Of a stretch of 50,727 bases of DNA, positions 7,554 through 15,825 are shown piece by piece. Origin of the DNA: an uncultured Eubacterium sp. (GTDB lineage Bacteria > Bacillota_A > Clostridia > Lachnospirales > Lachnospiraceae); contig CAOKJJ010000008.1 in the NCBI GenBank assembly GCA_948468465.1, positions 1 through 50,727 of the forward strand. Reading direction: 5' to 3'. How positions within the stretch are numbered: the stretch's first letter is position 1; the number at the start of each line of letters is the position of its first letter. The notes below the pieces were generated by a model. That model was given only the letters and a program-made list of their open reading frames with translations, was not told the origin of the DNA and searched no databases. The position numbers and the translations under genes were made by a program.

Positions 7554-9287
7554 ATGAAAAAACGTCAAAACATACAGGATAAAATTGATTTGCTTGTGGC
7601 ATCTATCGGAAACGATATGTTTTTAGAACTCGTACAGTTTATAGACTATATTATGCGGATGGAATATGAAATAAAAGTTTTTATCAGCAGGCGGTTTCTG
7701 GATTTATATATGGAATATCGGGATATTGTCTTTTATATGTATGAAGAAGATGCCAAGGAATATGGCAGGATTCTCACAAATCAGTCGATTGTCCTGTTAA
7801 GTGAAGAAGAGTTAAAAAATAAGATATTAACGGTTGACGATGTGGTGCTTCACGGCAGAACTTTGGATAACGTATATCAATATCTGCGTTCAAAAGGCTG
7901 TCTGCAGGAGCAGATCAAAGTTAACGTATTTTTAAATAATATAGATGCGCACAAAATAAAAAGCGATATGTTCCAGTGCCTGGAAGCGAATAACCAATGT
8001 CGGGAAAAAACATGGCTTCTGGCATCGGATTACATTTTAAAGTCTTTTTATCTGGGGGCGCAGCCGTATGTCTCATATTTGCCGTATTGGGAGCTGGAGT
8101 TGGAGACGTGTATAGCAGAAAGCATCTGCAGTATGACAGAGAAAGCCGGATGCAGCGATTTGGCGTCTGGTGTACAGCGGCAATGCGGGATGGAGACATA
8201 TATATTGTATGAGGATCAGATCCGGACATGGAAGCCATTACCGTTTTGTGCACAGAAATGTATGATTCGTGTGTACAAATATAATTATATGTCGAAAGTG
8301 ACTGTTGTGCCTTATGTGATATTGAACCATATTGATGAAGAAGGATTGATAGATTATTGTACAAAGCTTATTGAAAAAAAAGTATTTGATCAAAAAATAG
8401 GAGTACTTCTGGCGGGACATCTGACGAAGGAAGTTATGCACTTTTTATACAGCGCTTTGACCTATGTGCTGAGTTATGTGTTAGGGGCAGGTTTCCTGAA
8501 TCAATATGAGGTGGATGACACATATTTAAATCGACAGATAGAAAAGTATAATTTTGGCCGAATGATACACGCTGATCAATCAAAGATCGACGATATCATT
8601 CATATTTTTGGCTTCAAAAGCTCATATTTTCTTTCAAACAAAATAAATGATATATGTAATTACAATAAGGAAGCAGGTAAACTGCTGAAAGAAGCGCGTT
8701 TACAAAATCAAACAATGAAAATGAATCATTTTGTGAGTTTTTATTTAAAGATGAGTGGGAAAAAGGATGAAGAATTAGCAGCTCAAAATGCAGGACGGAT
8801 GCAGGGAATCGAGTTTGTGCAGTTTCAGAAAAACGCACAGGGCCTGCTTACGGATGACGTATGCTCGTCTGTTATCAAATCAGCCGATACCGGAGGAGGG
8901 ACGATTGCATGTGCAACGATAACTTTGGATAGAAAAGTATATGCCTGCTCGCATCTTTTTGCGGGTGAAATGAACGCTTCAGGAAATGAAGACGATCTGA
9001 TATACTATATTTATCCTTTCATGCGTATGGAACAGTATGCCGAAGAATTTCATCTGGGGTCTGTCACGAAGAAAAAAGAACAATTGGCAAAGAAAATATC
9101 TCAGTCTGGAGGTAATCTGACGTACAGTTTCACAGATATGGAAGTAAAGCTTCTGATCAATCAGAATATTTGCAGCAGCCGTGAGGAGTACTATCTGCAG
9201 CGTTTTCCAGCTTATGAAGACGACAGGACGCTCAGACATTGCATGCAGATTGAAATGGATTTTGAAAAGGAACTGGTCACACAATAA
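7554..9287 (+). CDS. Large protein with phosphoribosyltransferase-like signature
   Basis: A 577-residue protein with no family I can name overall. Residues about 94-104 read VDDVVLHGRTL, which matches the PRPP-binding loop of type I phosphoribosyltransferases (two acidic residues, hydrophobics, then x-G-[RK]-T). The preceding 90 residues alternate strands and helices in the way that fold needs, ending in a strand before the loop. The remaining 470 residues have no motif I recognise. The start at 7554 follows AAGGTGAG; upstream in-frame codons overlap the previous gene. PRTase-like domains of this kind have been noted in bacterial conflict and stress operons, so the cassette may be a defence or signalling module. 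That is inference. Confidence 0.6.
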   Translation: MKKRQNIQDKIDLLVASIGNDMFLELVQFIDYIMRMEYEIKVFISRRFLDLYMEYRDIVFYMYEEDAKEYGRILTNQSIVLLSEEELKNKILTVDDVVLHGRTLDNVYQYLRSKGCLQEQIKVNVFLNNIDAHKIKSDMFQCLEANNQCREKTWLLASDYILKSFYLGAQPYVSYLPYWELELETCIAESICSMTEKAGCSDLASGVQRQCGMETYILYEDQIRTWKPLPFCAQKCMIRVYKYNYMSKVTVVPYVILNHIDEEGLIDYCTKLIEKKVFDQKIGVLLAGHLTKEVMHFLYSALTYVLSYVLGAGFLNQYEVDDTYLNRQIEKYNFGRMIHADQSKIDDIIHIFGFKSSYFLSNKINDICNYNKEAGKLLKEARLQNQTMKMNHFVSFYLKMSGKKDEELAAQNAGRMQGIEFVQFQKNAQGLLTDDVCSSVIKSADTGGGTIACATITLDRKVYACSHLFAGEMNASGNEDDLIYYIYPFMRMEQYAEEFHLGSVTKKKEQLAKKISQSGGNLTYSFTDMEVKLLINQNICSSREEYYLQRFPAYEDDRTLRHCMQIEMDFEKELVTQ

Positions 9288-9289
9288 TT

Positions 9290-10342
9290 ATGGATATTAC
9301 AAAAGAATTTTCATTATCATTATACGGCGGTATTTACCATATGGGTTATGGATATGAAGAGAAGAACTGTGATCCGAAATGGAAATATTGTTTATGTCCA
9401 GAGCTGCGCGATTATAATGATTCTTACCATTTATGCAAATGTACGGCGGAAAAAGAGTATAAAGAGCGAATAACCTATCATTCCAAAGAAGGAATCAGGA
9501 GCGTAAAAGAGGAAGGATCGGATGAGATGTGCTGTCAGAAGAAGCTGCCCCAAAAGCTTGTTGATTTATCTGATGGAATGCAGGTGTGCGATGCTGCGAA
9601 GCAGCTGGATGCGTTTGGGGTTGAAAAAGAACAGTTAGTTGTAGAGATCATTTCCTGGCAGATTACAAAAGCCTTTTATGCAAAGGATGACGATGTGGAT
9701 TTTTGGACGCTGTACTGCGCGTTTCACCCAAAATGTCTGATGTTTGATATTTGCAATGTAATATATGCGCTTTTTGAATGTATCAAATGCGGAAATGACA
9801 GTGAACACTGGCTTACAGCGTTACATAGGCGGCTGGAAGGCTACTTGAGGATATACAATGGGCGCACGAATTTTGAAGATCAGTATAAAATAATAGTGAG
9901 TTCTGTTTATGACAAATTGTATCAGAACCAGTTAACCGGATTCAGTATTCAGATGTATAAAAAAGTAATCTGCAGTGCGCTGCGGGAGAAAAGGAACTGT
10001 CAGACGCTGCTTCTGTTTCTGGTGATCAGTTCTGCAGGAAAAATGGTATTTTTAGATGCGCTTGAGGCGCTGCTGCTTGCAACAGAGCAATTCTTATCTG
10101 AGTGGAATACATATGGCTTTAAAAAAAACGGCTCATTAGCTGAAAAATGTAGTAGCTTGCTGAAAGAGTATACAGCCGGCAGTATATATAAGCATGAACA
10201 AAAGATGAGCAGATATAAGAGATACAGCCAGTTGGAACCGGCAGGCAGTTGTTCGGCAGCATTAAATGCAGGCAAGATTTGTAATCTGGTAGATCAGGTG
10301 ATGCGTCATTGTCAGGTAAAGCAGTACTGGACAAAAATGTAA
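9290..10342 (+). CDS. Hypothetical Cys-rich protein, third gene of the cassette
   Basis: A 350-residue protein of unknown function. The start lies 2 bases after the stop of the PRTase-like gene, so the two are almost surely co-translated. The N-terminal 55 residues contain clustered cysteines (NCDPKWKYCLCPE and HLCKC), and CC occurs again near residue 81, which could bind zinc. The central and C-terminal part is helical without a recognised motif. No transmembrane segment is evident. A terminator follows 70 bases downstream. Confidence 0.55.
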   Translation: MDITKEFSLSLYGGIYHMGYGYEEKNCDPKWKYCLCPELRDYNDSYHLCKCTAEKEYKERITYHSKEGIRSVKEEGSDEMCCQKKLPQKLVDLSDGMQVCDAAKQLDAFGVEKEQLVVEIISWQITKAFYAKDDDVDFWTLYCAFHPKCLMFDICNVIYALFECIKCGNDSEHWLTALHRRLEGYLRIYNGRTNFEDQYKIIVSSVYDKLYQNQLTGFSIQMYKKVICSALREKRNCQTLLLFLVISSAGKMVFLDALEALLLATEQFLSEWNTYGFKKNGSLAEKCSSLLKEYTAGSIYKHEQKMSRYKRYSQLEPAGSCSAALNAGKICNLVDQVMRHCQVKQYWTKM

Positions 10343-10412
10343 TATAGGTGAAGAAAAGCAGGATGAAAATTAACAAGAAAAATAACAAGAAAAATTAAGA
10401 AAAAATTAGAAG

Positions 10413-10451
10413 GAGCGGTCAGAAGACAATGTTTTCGACCGCTCTTTTTTT
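10413..10451. terminator. Bidirectional terminator
   Basis: GAGCGGTC (10413-10420) pairs with GACCGCTC (10437-10444), followed by seven T on the plus strand. It is preceded by A-rich direct repeats (AAGAAAAATTA) that would serve as a T-run for minus-strand transcription. It separates two convergent operons. Confidence 0.75.
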
Positions 10452-10460
10452 ATGGTGTTT

Positions 10461-10967
10461 TTACATAGCGTCTGCATCCGACAACCGCACAAGCTCTACC
10501 CCGCAAATCCCCCGCCGCAGCATGCTTTCAGCAACGGACAAATGAACAACAAGAAAGCTCTTCCCTTTCGCACTGCGGATATTGAGGATAGCAGGCGCTT
10601 TTTGCGCGAAATCTTCCGGATTCACATAGACAGCGGCAGGCATGCCGTTCGACGCGGCAACAACCCGCTCAGGCACATATGGAAGGCTCGGAAGGAACCA
10701 AAAGGTTCTCTGATCTACCGCCGTTGTATCCACAAATACGCAGGGGCGCCAGAGCTGTTCCGGCAGGTATTGCTCCAAAAGCAGCTTTAAATTGTCGCTG
10801 ACAAGATGTTCGCCTGCAAGATAGTCAAATTTATCCAGAGACGGCAGGTTGTGCGTAATCCGTACAGAAGGGTCTGCAGGTGAAACATCTTCCATCTGGG
10901 CATCTTCTATTTGGACTTCTTTAGGGATTGTGACCGTTCCTGACTGTTTCATAAGAAAATAATCCAT
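10461..10967 (-). CDS. Imm11/DUF1629-like protein
   Basis: A 168-residue soluble protein. The pattern of an N-terminal MDYFLMKQSG strand, a central LVSDNLKLLLEQYLPEQLWRPC segment (residues about 75-95) and a C-terminal half of alternating strands resembles the Imm11 (DUF1629) immunity family, which is widespread beside polymorphic toxins and secretion clusters. The identification is from memory of the family pattern and is not secure. The start follows AAAGGAATACAAGCT. It lies 24 bases downstream of the pentapeptide-repeat gene in the same operon and next to the injection-system operon, so a role as immunity or adaptor protein is plausible. No matching toxin is visible directly beside it. Confidence 0.5.
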   Translation of the reverse strand: MDYFLMKQSGTVTIPKEVQIEDAQMEDVSPADPSVRITHNLPSLDKFDYLAGEHLVSDNLKLLLEQYLPEQLWRPCVFVDTTAVDQRTFWFLPSLPYVPERVVAASNGMPAAVYVNPEDFAQKAPAILNIRSAKGKSFLVVHLSVAESMLRRGICGVELVRLSDADAM

Positions 10968-10991
10968 AGCTTGTATTCCTTTCTGATATTT

Positions 10992-12095
10992 TTATTTTGA
11001 GGATGTGTCCGCATCTATGATGTTTATTTCCCGCAGCTGTTTTTCAGACAAGGCGAACTGGTCTAAAAGCGTCCGCTCAATCATAGCGCCATTCATCATG
11101 GCTCCGGTAAAATCGGCGTCCCGGATTTGCGTTTTGGTAAAATCGGCATTTGTAAGGTTGGCATCGCGAAAGCTGACACTCCGGTATCCGGTAATGGACC
11201 ATTTTTTGTAGTTTGGAATGCCGCGGAAAGCTTTTGCCGCGATAAAACATGAGTTTGTAAGGTCTGCTCCGGTAAAATCGGATTCATGCATCAGACAGTA
11301 CCGAAGATCCGCGTTTTGAAGATCTGCATGACAGAAACGCGTGCCAAACAGCATGGAATCCTGAAAGTTTGTGCCGACTAAAGTCGTCCCGCTCAGATTC
11401 GAATAGCGCAAGTCTATTTCAGAGAGGTCGGCGCCGGAAAAATCCAGACCGGAAAAATCTTCAAAGGCATATTCGAATTCTTCCCGCTGGGCAAACCAGT
11501 CAAGTGTTTCTTTGGAGGTGCGCTGTCTGTTTTCTTTGTAAATGGCTTCGGTATGGGCCATATATTCTCCGACATTGATTTCAAATTCGTTTCCGCGCCT
11601 GATAGAAAGAAATGGTTCGGACTGTATACAGGGCAGGATGGAAAAACGGAAGGCGGAGACAACATATTTGTAAAACTGGCTGGCGCATGAGAGCAGAAAG
11701 GCGGTAGTTTCTTGTGCCGTTACAGCGCCGGCAAACCTTTTGCGGCCGGACATAAGCGCTGTCTGCAGTTCTTTGTATTTTGCGAATAAAAAGGAAAAAT
11801 CAAAGCTGCCGACAGTGTGTTGCAGCGGGTCAAAATACCAGTGGTCATTGTATACGCGGACTTCTGCGGTTTCATCACCGCGTATAAGGTTTGTAAATAA
11901 AAGCGTATATTCCAGATACGATATTTCGTCCAGTTCCTGTTTATTCTGCAGATGAACAATGGTTTCACATATTTGACGAAAATGTTTTTGAAAGATGGGA
12001 ATATAATCGTCGAGACGTGTCTGGTAAATTTCTTCTAATTCGAACAGTTTTTCGGTTTTTAACTTATCAGCATATTCCTGAAACTCTTTTGTCAT
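10992..12095 (-). CDS. Pentapeptide-repeat protein
   Basis: A 367-residue protein. The N-terminal 200 residues are helical and of unknown family. Residues about 215-350 form pentapeptide repeats of the A(D/N)Lxx type (DFSGLDFSGADLSEIDLRYS, later HADLQNADLRY, FTGADLTNSCF and ANLTNADFTK), which fold as a right-handed quadrilateral beta helix. This fold often serves as a protein-protein interaction or adaptor surface. In some T6SS clusters pentapeptide proteins accompany spike or effector genes. Here the gene is divergent from the sheath operon and heads a two-gene unit with the Imm11-like gene, which suggests an accessory or cargo-loading role. No catalytic domain is seen. The start follows a GGAGGTGACTTTCAA site. 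Confidence 0.8.
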   Translation of the reverse strand: MTKEFQEYADKLKTEKLFELEEIYQTRLDDYIPIFQKHFRQICETIVHLQNKQELDEISYLEYTLLFTNLIRGDETAEVRVYNDHWYFDPLQHTVGSFDFSFLFAKYKELQTALMSGRKRFAGAVTAQETTAFLLSCASQFYKYVVSAFRFSILPCIQSEPFLSIRRGNEFEINVGEYMAHTEAIYKENRQRTSKETLDWFAQREEFEYAFEDFSGLDFSGADLSEIDLRYSNLSGTTLVGTNFQDSMLFGTRFCHADLQNADLRYCLMHESDFTGADLTNSCFIAAKAFRGIPNYKKWSITGYRSVSFRDANLTNADFTKTQIRDADFTGAMMNGAMIERTLLDQFALSEKQLREINIIDADTSSK

Positions 12096-12257
12096 TTGAA
12101 AGTCACCTCCATCTTCTTACAAGTTGTGTTCAGTTTATCATAAGAGCGTTCAGTTGTCATGGTCATTTTAGCGTGTCAAAAACTACAAAAATAAGATACT
12201 GAATTTGTAAATATTTAACAAAATAGTACAAAATCATATGAAGTTTGTAGAAAATAG

Positions 12258-12286
12258 TAGACAAAAATAGTTTTGGGCATTATGAT
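12258..12286 (+). promoter_or_regulatory. Candidate promoter of the injection-system operon
   Basis: TAGACA (12258-12263), a 17-base spacer and TATGAT (12281-12286) lie 100 bases before the first gene of the operon. The region also holds overlapping AT-rich alternatives (TATATATAG), so the exact start is uncertain. 12096-12257 shows nothing else except the divergent upstream region of the pentapeptide gene. Confidence 0.4.
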
Positions 12287-12328
12287 ATATATAGTACAAT
12301 CTGATAAAATACCTAGCTTGCTTAACTG

Positions 12329-12369
12329 TTAAGGAACTGCTGCAGGTTATTTACGTACAGTTTCTAAGT
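12329..12369. repeat. Dispersed palindromic element, copy 2
   Basis: TTAAGGAACTG at the left and CAGTTTCTAAG at the right are inverted repeats; the interior GGTTATTTAC is shared with the element at 3362-3419. It lies in the 5' leader, 16 bases upstream of the sheath-gene start, so it would be transcribed as a hairpin in the leader RNA. Confidence 0.45.
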
Positions 12370-12385
12370 ACAATGGAGGACGTTT

Positions 12386-13327
12386 ATGGAAATTATTGAA
12401 CAGACAAACCGGACGATCCTGTTTGACGTCGTAAATCCGGAAGTGTTTAACATGTTTAACATTATGTCGGATGTGGATGAAAATTCAAGAAGCCTTACGG
12501 ATGAAAAAATAGACGAGATTAATAAGGCTTTGCTTGTGAAAAATTTTGATGACTTTTTAAAAAAGTTCCAGCCAACGATTTACAGTTATTTTGATCAGGA
12601 GCGGGGAATGGTGTACGAGCTGACAAAGCCTGCCGGCATTCCGGATCCGCTTGTGAAAAAAATAGTCATTGACCGCAGTAACACATTTTTAAAAATGTTC
12701 ATTTCTATTATGGACAACAAAAAAGCGTCCGGTGCAACGAATGCGTCTTTTAACTATGAGAAGGTTACGGAGATGCTGGCGCCGCATAGAACGCTCAAAG
12801 AGATTAAGAAACTGAAAAAGGATATTTCGTATCTGGAAAATAAAAATGCAGAATTTGAGAGTGATTCACCAGCGAAACAGGATGCTGTGGTAAAGCTCAA
12901 ATCCAAGCTGGACCGTACAAAAAAATATTATAATGAGACGGCTTCGCAGCTGACGCTGATGCTTGGAATGATCAAAGACAATCTGGATACAGCGGTGCGT
13001 GCATCCCAGAAAGGCATTACAGAATTTCGTCCGGCGCTTCCGGTATTTAATGAAAAAGCCGAAATTGTGGCGCTTCAGGTATCGGACAATCCGGCGGGGC
13101 TTTTGACAGATAAAGGGGAAAAAGGAGAAAGCACCGCACTTGCAACGTCTGGCAAGGCGGAGCTGGCAGCAGTCTCCGATGCACCGAAAAAGAAAAAATC
13201 AGCTATAAAGAGTTGTCGATTTCTGTCATTGAAGAGCAGTATAATGAGACAATGCATGAATTGTATACATCTGTCGGACAGGAATATGATGAGGAAACAG
13301 CGGCGTCTTCGCTGTCCAAAGAGTTGA
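12386..13327 (+). CDS. Sheath-like protein, N-terminal part (frame 0 product)
   Basis: A 313-residue open frame. Residues 1-110 are a helical domain (ILFDVVNPEVFNMFNIM at the start); 135-190 are strongly coiled-coil (TLKEIKKLKKDISYLENK); 190-250 are mixed; and about 245-271 form a low-complexity linker ending in PKKKK. After residue 271 the sequence becomes basic, Cys-rich and meaningless, while the -1 frame continues into sensible protein that is open back to this point. The true product is therefore probably fused to the next ORF into a single 764-residue protein. It is the first gene of the injection-system operon and starts after GGAGGACGTTT. Its sequence is not like canonical TssB, so calling it sheath is inference from its position before the tube gene. 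Confidence 0.6.
   Translation: MEIIEQTNRTILFDVVNPEVFNMFNIMSDVDENSRSLTDEKIDEINKALLVKNFDDFLKKFQPTIYSYFDQERGMVYELTKPAGIPDPLVKKIVIDRSNTFLKMFISIMDNKKASGATNASFNYEKVTEMLAPHRTLKEIKKLKKDISYLENKNAEFESDSPAKQDAVVKLKSKLDRTKKYYNETASQLTLMLGMIKDNLDTAVRASQKGITEFRPALPVFNEKAEIVALQVSDNPAGLLTDKGEKGESTALATSGKAELAAVSDAPKKKKSAIKSCRFLSLKSSIMRQCMNCIHLSDRNMMRKQRRLRCPKS
13187..13198 (+). other. A5-G-A6 slippery run: -1 frameshift site or indel
   Basis: In the frame of the upstream ORF the run reads AAA AAG AAA AAA TCA. Slipping back one base on the last AAA gives ATC AGC TAT AAA GAG and reads straight into the 488-residue ORF. A purine-rich stretch GGCGGAGCTGG lies about 25 bases upstream; no strong downstream hairpin is seen. 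The base before each AAA AA(A/G) pair is G, so it is not the ideal A AAA AAG heptamer. Confidence 0.5.
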
Positions 13328-14679
13328 TTGTCGCCGCGTTTACAGATAAAATGCCGGACAAGCTGATTGGGATGGACATCAATGATAAGATTGAACTTTA
13401 TAATAAATATTCCGCGATTAATACAAGCTGGCAGAAGGCGTTTATCCGTACGGCAAAGCTGTTAATTGAAAAGATTTTAAGTGTGAAGGCATTTTTTGAT
13501 CAGTATCAGCCGAAGTCGCCGATGATGCGTCCGTCCCTGCTCATTGTCAATGCGAGTATGGATGAGATTCTGGAGGAAAAAAACCTGGAGAATCTGAAAA
13601 AATATCTGGAAACCGTCAATAACAAGTCTGATTACAGCAATACGATCTGGTTTGGGATTGTTCCGAATATTGAATATTCCGAAGAAAGGGAAATGGAGCT
13701 GGATGAAGACACGATGCGTCAGTTTGGCTATACCGGGGATTTGGACCATGGGGTAACTCTTGTGCCTACGCCGATTTCTGATCTGCAGTTTTTGCTGGAT
13801 TCGATTAAGGATTATCGGATTCAGGTATTTTTCTCATTTGAAGCCAGCGAAGACACGACATTTTTAAAACTGGCGACGCATGGCATGGACCAATATATGG
13901 AAAATACCGAAGAACTGGAGAATGCGGATTACAGCCGGTACGCGATCCCGTGCCTGCCGAACTTTACGGTCATTCCAAGCAACAAATCGCGGGTAGTCCT
14001 TGGGTCTAAGGCCATCCGCCATGCGGACGGCACACTGGAGTTTTCCAAAGACAGAGACGATTTTATGAAGTTTTGGATTTATGGCGTCTATATCGGAGCC
14101 GCTTATGTAGCGGCGGGAATTGTAGCGGCTTACCAGTGTCCGAATTATTTGTCTTCCAAATTCGCAGGCAAGGTAAAGAAAGAATATCCGGGTGTCCGGT
14201 TTGATATTGAGGCCGGAGATAACGCGCTGACAGTAACGACTACGATGCCGAAAGAAATTGCGGGCTATACGGCTGAAACAAAGAGTGTGATTAATGAACA
14301 TAAATATGGGTTTGTATTTTCTTCGGATAAAAATCAGCTGAACGGCAATTCCATTAATCTGATTACCGTGTACAAATCCCGGTGTATGAATGAAAGCAAG
14401 AACGGCGGATTTGAAAGCATTTTCAGAGAAACGACCCGAACTTATTTATACCGGATGATCGGCGCGATGACAAGCGATTATAAGAAAGACAGAATCGACC
14501 GGATCTTTGAGTCGGGCGGAAAAGTCAAAGAGTGGCAGCTGTCGCCGAATTATGCGAATTCTATCCTGCGGGAAGGCGACGGAATTGAAAAGGGCGATTG
14601 TAATGATACAACCTATAATATAGAGATTAACTTTGCGGGAGTTTCCGAAAATATGGAGCTTCAGATCAATACGGATTAA
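13213..14679 (+). CDS. Sheath-like protein, TssC-like C-terminal part
   Basis: The downstream frame, 488 residues if begun at the TTG at 13213, for which there is only a weak AAAGAG site. It probably is the second half of a 764-residue frameshifted or fused protein. Length and placement just before the tube gene match the large sheath subunit TssC. The segment MRPSLLIVNASMDEIL, the Gly/Ala-rich helix IYGVYIGAAYVAAGIVAAY near 290, and the last block (RTYLYRMIGAMTSDYKKDR near 420, then YNIEINFAGVSENMEL at the C-terminus) are compatible with the C-terminal helix and beta-strand handshake used to interlock sheath subunits in contractile machines. I do not see enough conserved residues to be certain. 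A structure prediction would decide. If the A-run change is a mutation, the sheath is broken. Confidence 0.55.
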   Translation: MSISVIEEQYNETMHELYTSVGQEYDEETAASSLSKELIVAAFTDKMPDKLIGMDINDKIELYNKYSAINTSWQKAFIRTAKLLIEKILSVKAFFDQYQPKSPMMRPSLLIVNASMDEILEEKNLENLKKYLETVNNKSDYSNTIWFGIVPNIEYSEEREMELDEDTMRQFGYTGDLDHGVTLVPTPISDLQFLLDSIKDYRIQVFFSFEASEDTTFLKLATHGMDQYMENTEELENADYSRYAIPCLPNFTVIPSNKSRVVLGSKAIRHADGTLEFSKDRDDFMKFWIYGVYIGAAYVAAGIVAAYQCPNYLSSKFAGKVKKEYPGVRFDIEAGDNALTVTTTMPKEIAGYTAETKSVINEHKYGFVFSSDKNQLNGNSINLITVYKSRCMNESKNGGFESIFRETTRTYLYRMIGAMTSDYKKDRIDRIFESGGKVKEWQLSPNYANSILREGDGIEKGDCNDTTYNIEINFAGVSENMELQINTD

Positions 14680-14741
14680 TGGGCGGATGTTTACGTCTGT
14701 TAATAGAATAGCAGTAAAAATAAAAAAAGGAGGTAATATTC

Positions 14742-15137
14742 ATGGCGTACAAAATTGTGATTGCCGATGTAACTGAATTGAGTGAGGAAATTATTGACGT
14801 TTCTTTTAACTCTAAAATTCCGGAAGATTCTTTCGCCAGATCTTCTGACATCGAAGCAGAGCTGGTAATTCACGGCAAAGTTTCTTTTGACGCGGATAAG
14901 CTGTTTATGCGTGACGCTGCAAAGAGCATGGCAACATGGGCTTTGGTAAAACCGGAAAGCGCAGATGCGTACAAGAAAGTAACGGTAGAGTACCAGCATG
15001 CGACAGCGCCGAGAAAATATGAATTTTCTCATGCGTTTGTAGTATCTTATAACGAAAAATTCACAAAGACAGACGGTGAATTTGAACTCGTTGTAAAACA
15101 GAAGAAAGACAGAATTGACGGCGTAGTGATCGAGTAA
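14742..15137 (+). CDS. Hcp-like tube protein
   Basis: A 131-residue small, mostly beta protein placed directly after the sheath-like gene with a very strong ribosome binding site (AAAGGAGG, spacing 8), which is what is expected of a tube subunit needed in hundreds of copies. The length is a little under Hcp (about 160). The sequence begins MAYKIVIADVTELSEEI, has a DSFARSSDIEAELVIHGKV strand pair, a WALVKPESADAYKKVTVEY segment and a closing pair of strands (FVVSYNEKF, and FELVVKQKKDRIDGVVIE) that fits the beta-barrel of phage tail-tube/Hcp proteins. Tube rings would stack inside the sheath beneath the VgrG spike. Identity is by context and strand pattern. Confidence 0.65.
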   Translation: MAYKIVIADVTELSEEIIDVSFNSKIPEDSFARSSDIEAELVIHGKVSFDADKLFMRDAAKSMATWALVKPESADAYKKVTVEYQHATAPRKYEFSHAFVVSYNEKFTKTDGEFELVVKQKKDRIDGVVIE

Positions 15138-15222
15138 TCATGTCTTAGCGTTACATCAAATAATGATTAAGGAAAAGGCGTGCAGTACATGTACGCCTTT
15201 CTAAAAATACATGGGAGTGCAT

Positions 15223-15825
15223 ATGAAAACAAACCAGATAGCCGGCAGATGTGTGTTAGCATGTGTTTTTGTCTACCTGCTGATTCAAATATATTACTTA
15301 TCCAATTATATTCTGCCTTCTGCGACGAAGGAACCATGGAGAGATTTTGTCTGCCTGTTTCTGATACAGTCTGTATTTTTTGCAGCCTGTATTTTTGCGG
15401 TTTTTGTATTTCTTTTGCTGCAGCGGATGAAACGGGACCGCACGTCGCCTTTTGAAGCATTGCTGCTTGTAAACAGCGAGGGAAAGATAAAAAGAGAAGT
15501 GCTGCTGCAGGATAAACAGTCTTTTCTTGTAACGGGAGCCAAAAACGGAAAAGATGTGTTTATAGAGAGCATACAGGATCCGGACTCTGACAGGCATTTG
15601 TATGGAGTATGCAATCTGGTCGGCGGCCGCTGGTATTTTGAAACGCTCTCAGCAACCCGGCCGGTCGGACTGAAAAGAGGAAGCGAAAATGTCATTTACA
15701 GACTGAAGGAAGGTACGTTATATCAGCTGGACGCGGCAGACGTGCTATATGCAGATACATGTAAAATCGTGATAAGAGAACAAAAGAATATCTGGAGGGA
15801 ACAAAATGGGTCTGATTCGTTGTGA
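15223..15825 (+). CDS. Two-TM protein with FHA-like cytosolic domain
   Basis: About 200 residues. Two hydrophobic segments (about residues 8-24, CVLACVFVYLLIQIYYL, and about 44-68, FLIQSVFFAACIFAVFVFLL) are followed by a beta-rich domain (about 80-190) with FLVTGAKNGKDVFIES and the spacing of an FHA domain, although the phosphothreonine-binding Arg/Ser/His set is not convincing. The start at 15223 is chosen because GGGAG lies 5 bases before it; an ATG at 15211 is the alternative. The stop overlaps the next gene by 20 bases. It could anchor the injection machine at the membrane and relay phosphorylation signals. This is inferred. Confidence 0.6.
   Translation: MKTNQIAGRCVLACVFVYLLIQIYYLSNYILPSATKEPWRDFVCLFLIQSVFFAACIFAVFVFLLLQRMKRDRTSPFEALLLVNSEGKIKREVLLQDKQSFLVTGAKNGKDVFIESIQDPDSDRHLYGVCNLVGGRWYFETLSATRPVGLKRGSENVIYRLKEGTLYQLDAADVLYADTCKIVIREQKNIWREQNGSDSL

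Noticed and set aside
13213..13215. TTG as a true independent start for the 488-residue ORF.
   Set aside because: Only a weak purine run precedes it, and the frame is open and meaningful upstream to the A-run, so fusion through the A-run seems more likely, although not proven.
15180..15455. Additional frames over the two-TM gene on both strands.
   Set aside because: These are shadows: no ribosome binding site and no protein-like composition, while the main frame has overlap coupling with the next gene.
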